From: Chordibacter forsetii
Lineage (GTDB): Bacteria > Verrucomicrobiota > Verrucomicrobiia > Opitutales > Seribacteraceae
Direction of reading: 5' to 3'
Assembly: GCF_964187505.1 (NCBI RefSeq)
Contig: NZ_CAXLML010000088.1
Coordinates: 1 to 23,737 of the forward strand
Length of the DNA stretch: 23,737 nucleotides
Shown here: positions 22,764 through 23,737 of the stretch, piece after piece
Layout: each line of letters begins with the position of its first letter
Numbering within the stretch: position 1 is the stretch's first letter
Notes under the pieces: generated by a model
What the model was told of the DNA's origin: nothing
What the model saw: the letters and a program-made list of their open reading frames with translations, nothing else
Databases searched by the model: none
Translations under genes and position numbers: made by a program

Positions 22764-23737
22764 TTCTCAATTCAGCTACCCGCATTTCTGCTTCTCTAGC
22801 TGCATCTGACTCGGGAGCTGTAGTAATTGCCTGATTATAGAACTGCAAAGCGGGTTTGTTACCTAATTTTTCCCAATGGGTAAGAAAGTACTTACCATAA
22901 TTTTCAACATATCTTCCAATCTCCAACTTACTTTGGGCCAAGCTAGCCCGCATTTTATTTTTGTTAGTTTGAGCCACTTTTTTCCTTTCGGCACTCTCTT
23001 TTATACGTTGCTGGTAATTGGAAATGGTTTCATCAGGGCCTCGCCTAGGTGGTTGATCATATAAAATCAAATAATCTTCGAAATAGTTTAACGCATTAAG
23101 GGTGGAGCCTTGATCATAGGAAGGACCAGATACAAAACCTTTGTAGATTTCCCCAAGCTTAAAATAAGCTTTTTCGGATAGGTAATGATCCGGGTAATAA
23201 TTCACCAACCTTTCCAAGGCATTCACAGCCTCTTCTTCTTTGTCATCCTGAAGAGAAATTTCTGCCAAAACCATAAGAGCCCGTGGGGCAAATTGAGGGC
23301 CTCGAGAAAGCTCAACTATTTGATTTAGGCGCTCTCGATCATCTGAACCAGAGCGCAGCCTGGGAATCACGCCCCATTTTTTTGGAAGTTCAGCAGTCGC
23401 AAGAAGTTCAGCTATCCTCATCAATGAATTAGCGACCCGCTCGAAATCATACCTAACATAAGCCCGTGCGATAAGCTGCAAATGATCAAACGCTTTTTTC
23501 CAATCTCCCTGCTTCTCTCGAATCATTGCTGCCTGATAGAGAGCTTCTGGACCCACCAATACTTGAACATCCTCTAGTTTTATTACCAAGTCACATCTCC
23601 TTTTGGTAAATCTTTCAAACTGTTTTAAGGCATCTGAGATTTCGTCCGTTTTTTGGAGTTCCAATGCATCCAGGAACCACTGCTTCGCTTCGTCATTTTC
23701 ATAAGGACTGCGGTTTTTGAATAAAAAACCAGTACCG
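22756..23737 (-). CDS. TPR protein, BamD/YfiO-like, 5' part outside window
   Basis: The frame stays open to the right edge, so the N-terminus is missing; about 327 residues are visible. A TTG at 23664 is in frame but upstream codons (reading FLFKNRSPYENDEAKQWFLDAL) look like coding sequence, so it is not the start. The protein is helical with several TPR-like pairs: ALKQFERFTKR, ALYQAAMIREKQGDW, ALMVLAEISLQDDKEEEAV and AYFKLGEIYKGF. The recurring Y-P after a helix (NYYPDHYLSEKAY) is typical of BamD-type outer-membrane assembly proteins, which organise the beta-barrel assembly machine from the periplasm. A more general envelope TPR protein is possible. Its stop overlaps the LptE-like ATG by 8 bases, so both are coupled, which agrees with a shared role in outer-membrane building. 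Confidence 0.65.
   Translation of the reverse strand, partial: GTGFLFKNRSPYENDEAKQWFLDALELQKTDEISDALKQFERFTKRRCDLVIKLEDVQVLVGPEALYQAAMIREKQGDWKKAFDHLQLIARAYVRYDFERVANSLMRIAELLATAELPKKWGVIPRLRSGSDDRERLNQIVELSRGPQFAPRALMVLAEISLQDDKEEEAVNALERLVNYYPDHYLSEKAYFKLGEIYKGFVSGPSYDQGSTLNALNYFEDYLILYDQPPRRGPDETISNYQQRIKESAERKKVAQTNKNKMRASLAQSKLEIGRYVENYGKYFLTHWEKLGNKPALQFYNQAITTAPESDAAREAEMRVAELRND

Noticed and set aside
23182..23664. TTG at 23664 as the start of the BamD-like gene
   Set aside because: The frame stays open upstream with protein-like sequence to the window edge, and no ribosome-binding site precedes the TTG.

Overview
The window is a chromosomal stretch of a Gram-negative heterotroph that respires. 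It most likely belongs to the Verrucomicrobiota (Opitutae-like), though this is inferred from gene content only. The signs are a three-gene sdhCAB operon with a single five-helix cytochrome b subunit, a Rieske/cytochrome b unit with a fused dihaem cytochrome c, GYF_2, SHD1 and leucine-rich-repeat domains typical of the Planctomycetes-Verrucomicrobia group, a potassium-dependent membrane pyrophosphatase, and outer-membrane assembly lipoproteins. No rRNA, tRNA, CRISPR array, insertion sequence or phage gene was seen. Every intergenic gap is shorter than 300 bases. Many genes lack a clear Shine-Dalgarno sequence and several start with TTG.

Left part (1-5145, minus strand). Read in the direction of transcription, the run is sdhC, sdhA, sdhB, argH and then the start of a secreted SHD1-domain protein that leaves the window on the left. 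Succinate dehydrogenase makes fumarate from succinate and argininosuccinate lyase releases fumarate, so the group shares a product.

Middle left (5368-9924, plus strand). pyrG is followed by a tightly overlapped trio: a metal-dependent amidohydrolase, an ABC ATPase lacking the usual switch histidine, and an FtsX/MacB-like permease. A perfect 24-base palindrome lies in the divergent spacer between sdhC and pyrG. clpB (9937-12537) runs convergently on the minus strand.

Middle right (12778-15544). A 143-residue reading frame is recognisable as the N-terminal third of NAD-dependent formate dehydrogenase, broken off before the NAD-binding domain; I call it a pseudogene. It overlaps nth (endonuclease III), which starts at TTG. 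Convergent with nth, the two stop codons overlapping, is the most striking gene here. It encodes GYF-TIR-GYF domains, a lysine-rich linker, one membrane span and a leucine-rich-repeat tail, which is the layout of a Toll-like receptor with its ends exchanged.

Right part. A minus-strand group encodes a MORN-repeat lipoprotein with a long acidic Pro/Gly/Leu tail, a Rieske protein and cytochrome b fused to a dihaem cytochrome c. These last two form the quinol-oxidising complex that would accept electrons from the Sdh-reduced quinone pool. Divergent from this group is hppA (19362-21560), preceded by an array of CGATC elements spaced exactly 10 bases apart. The window ends with a minus-strand operon encoding a BamD-like TPR protein (cut by the right edge), an LptE-like lipoprotein and rpe.
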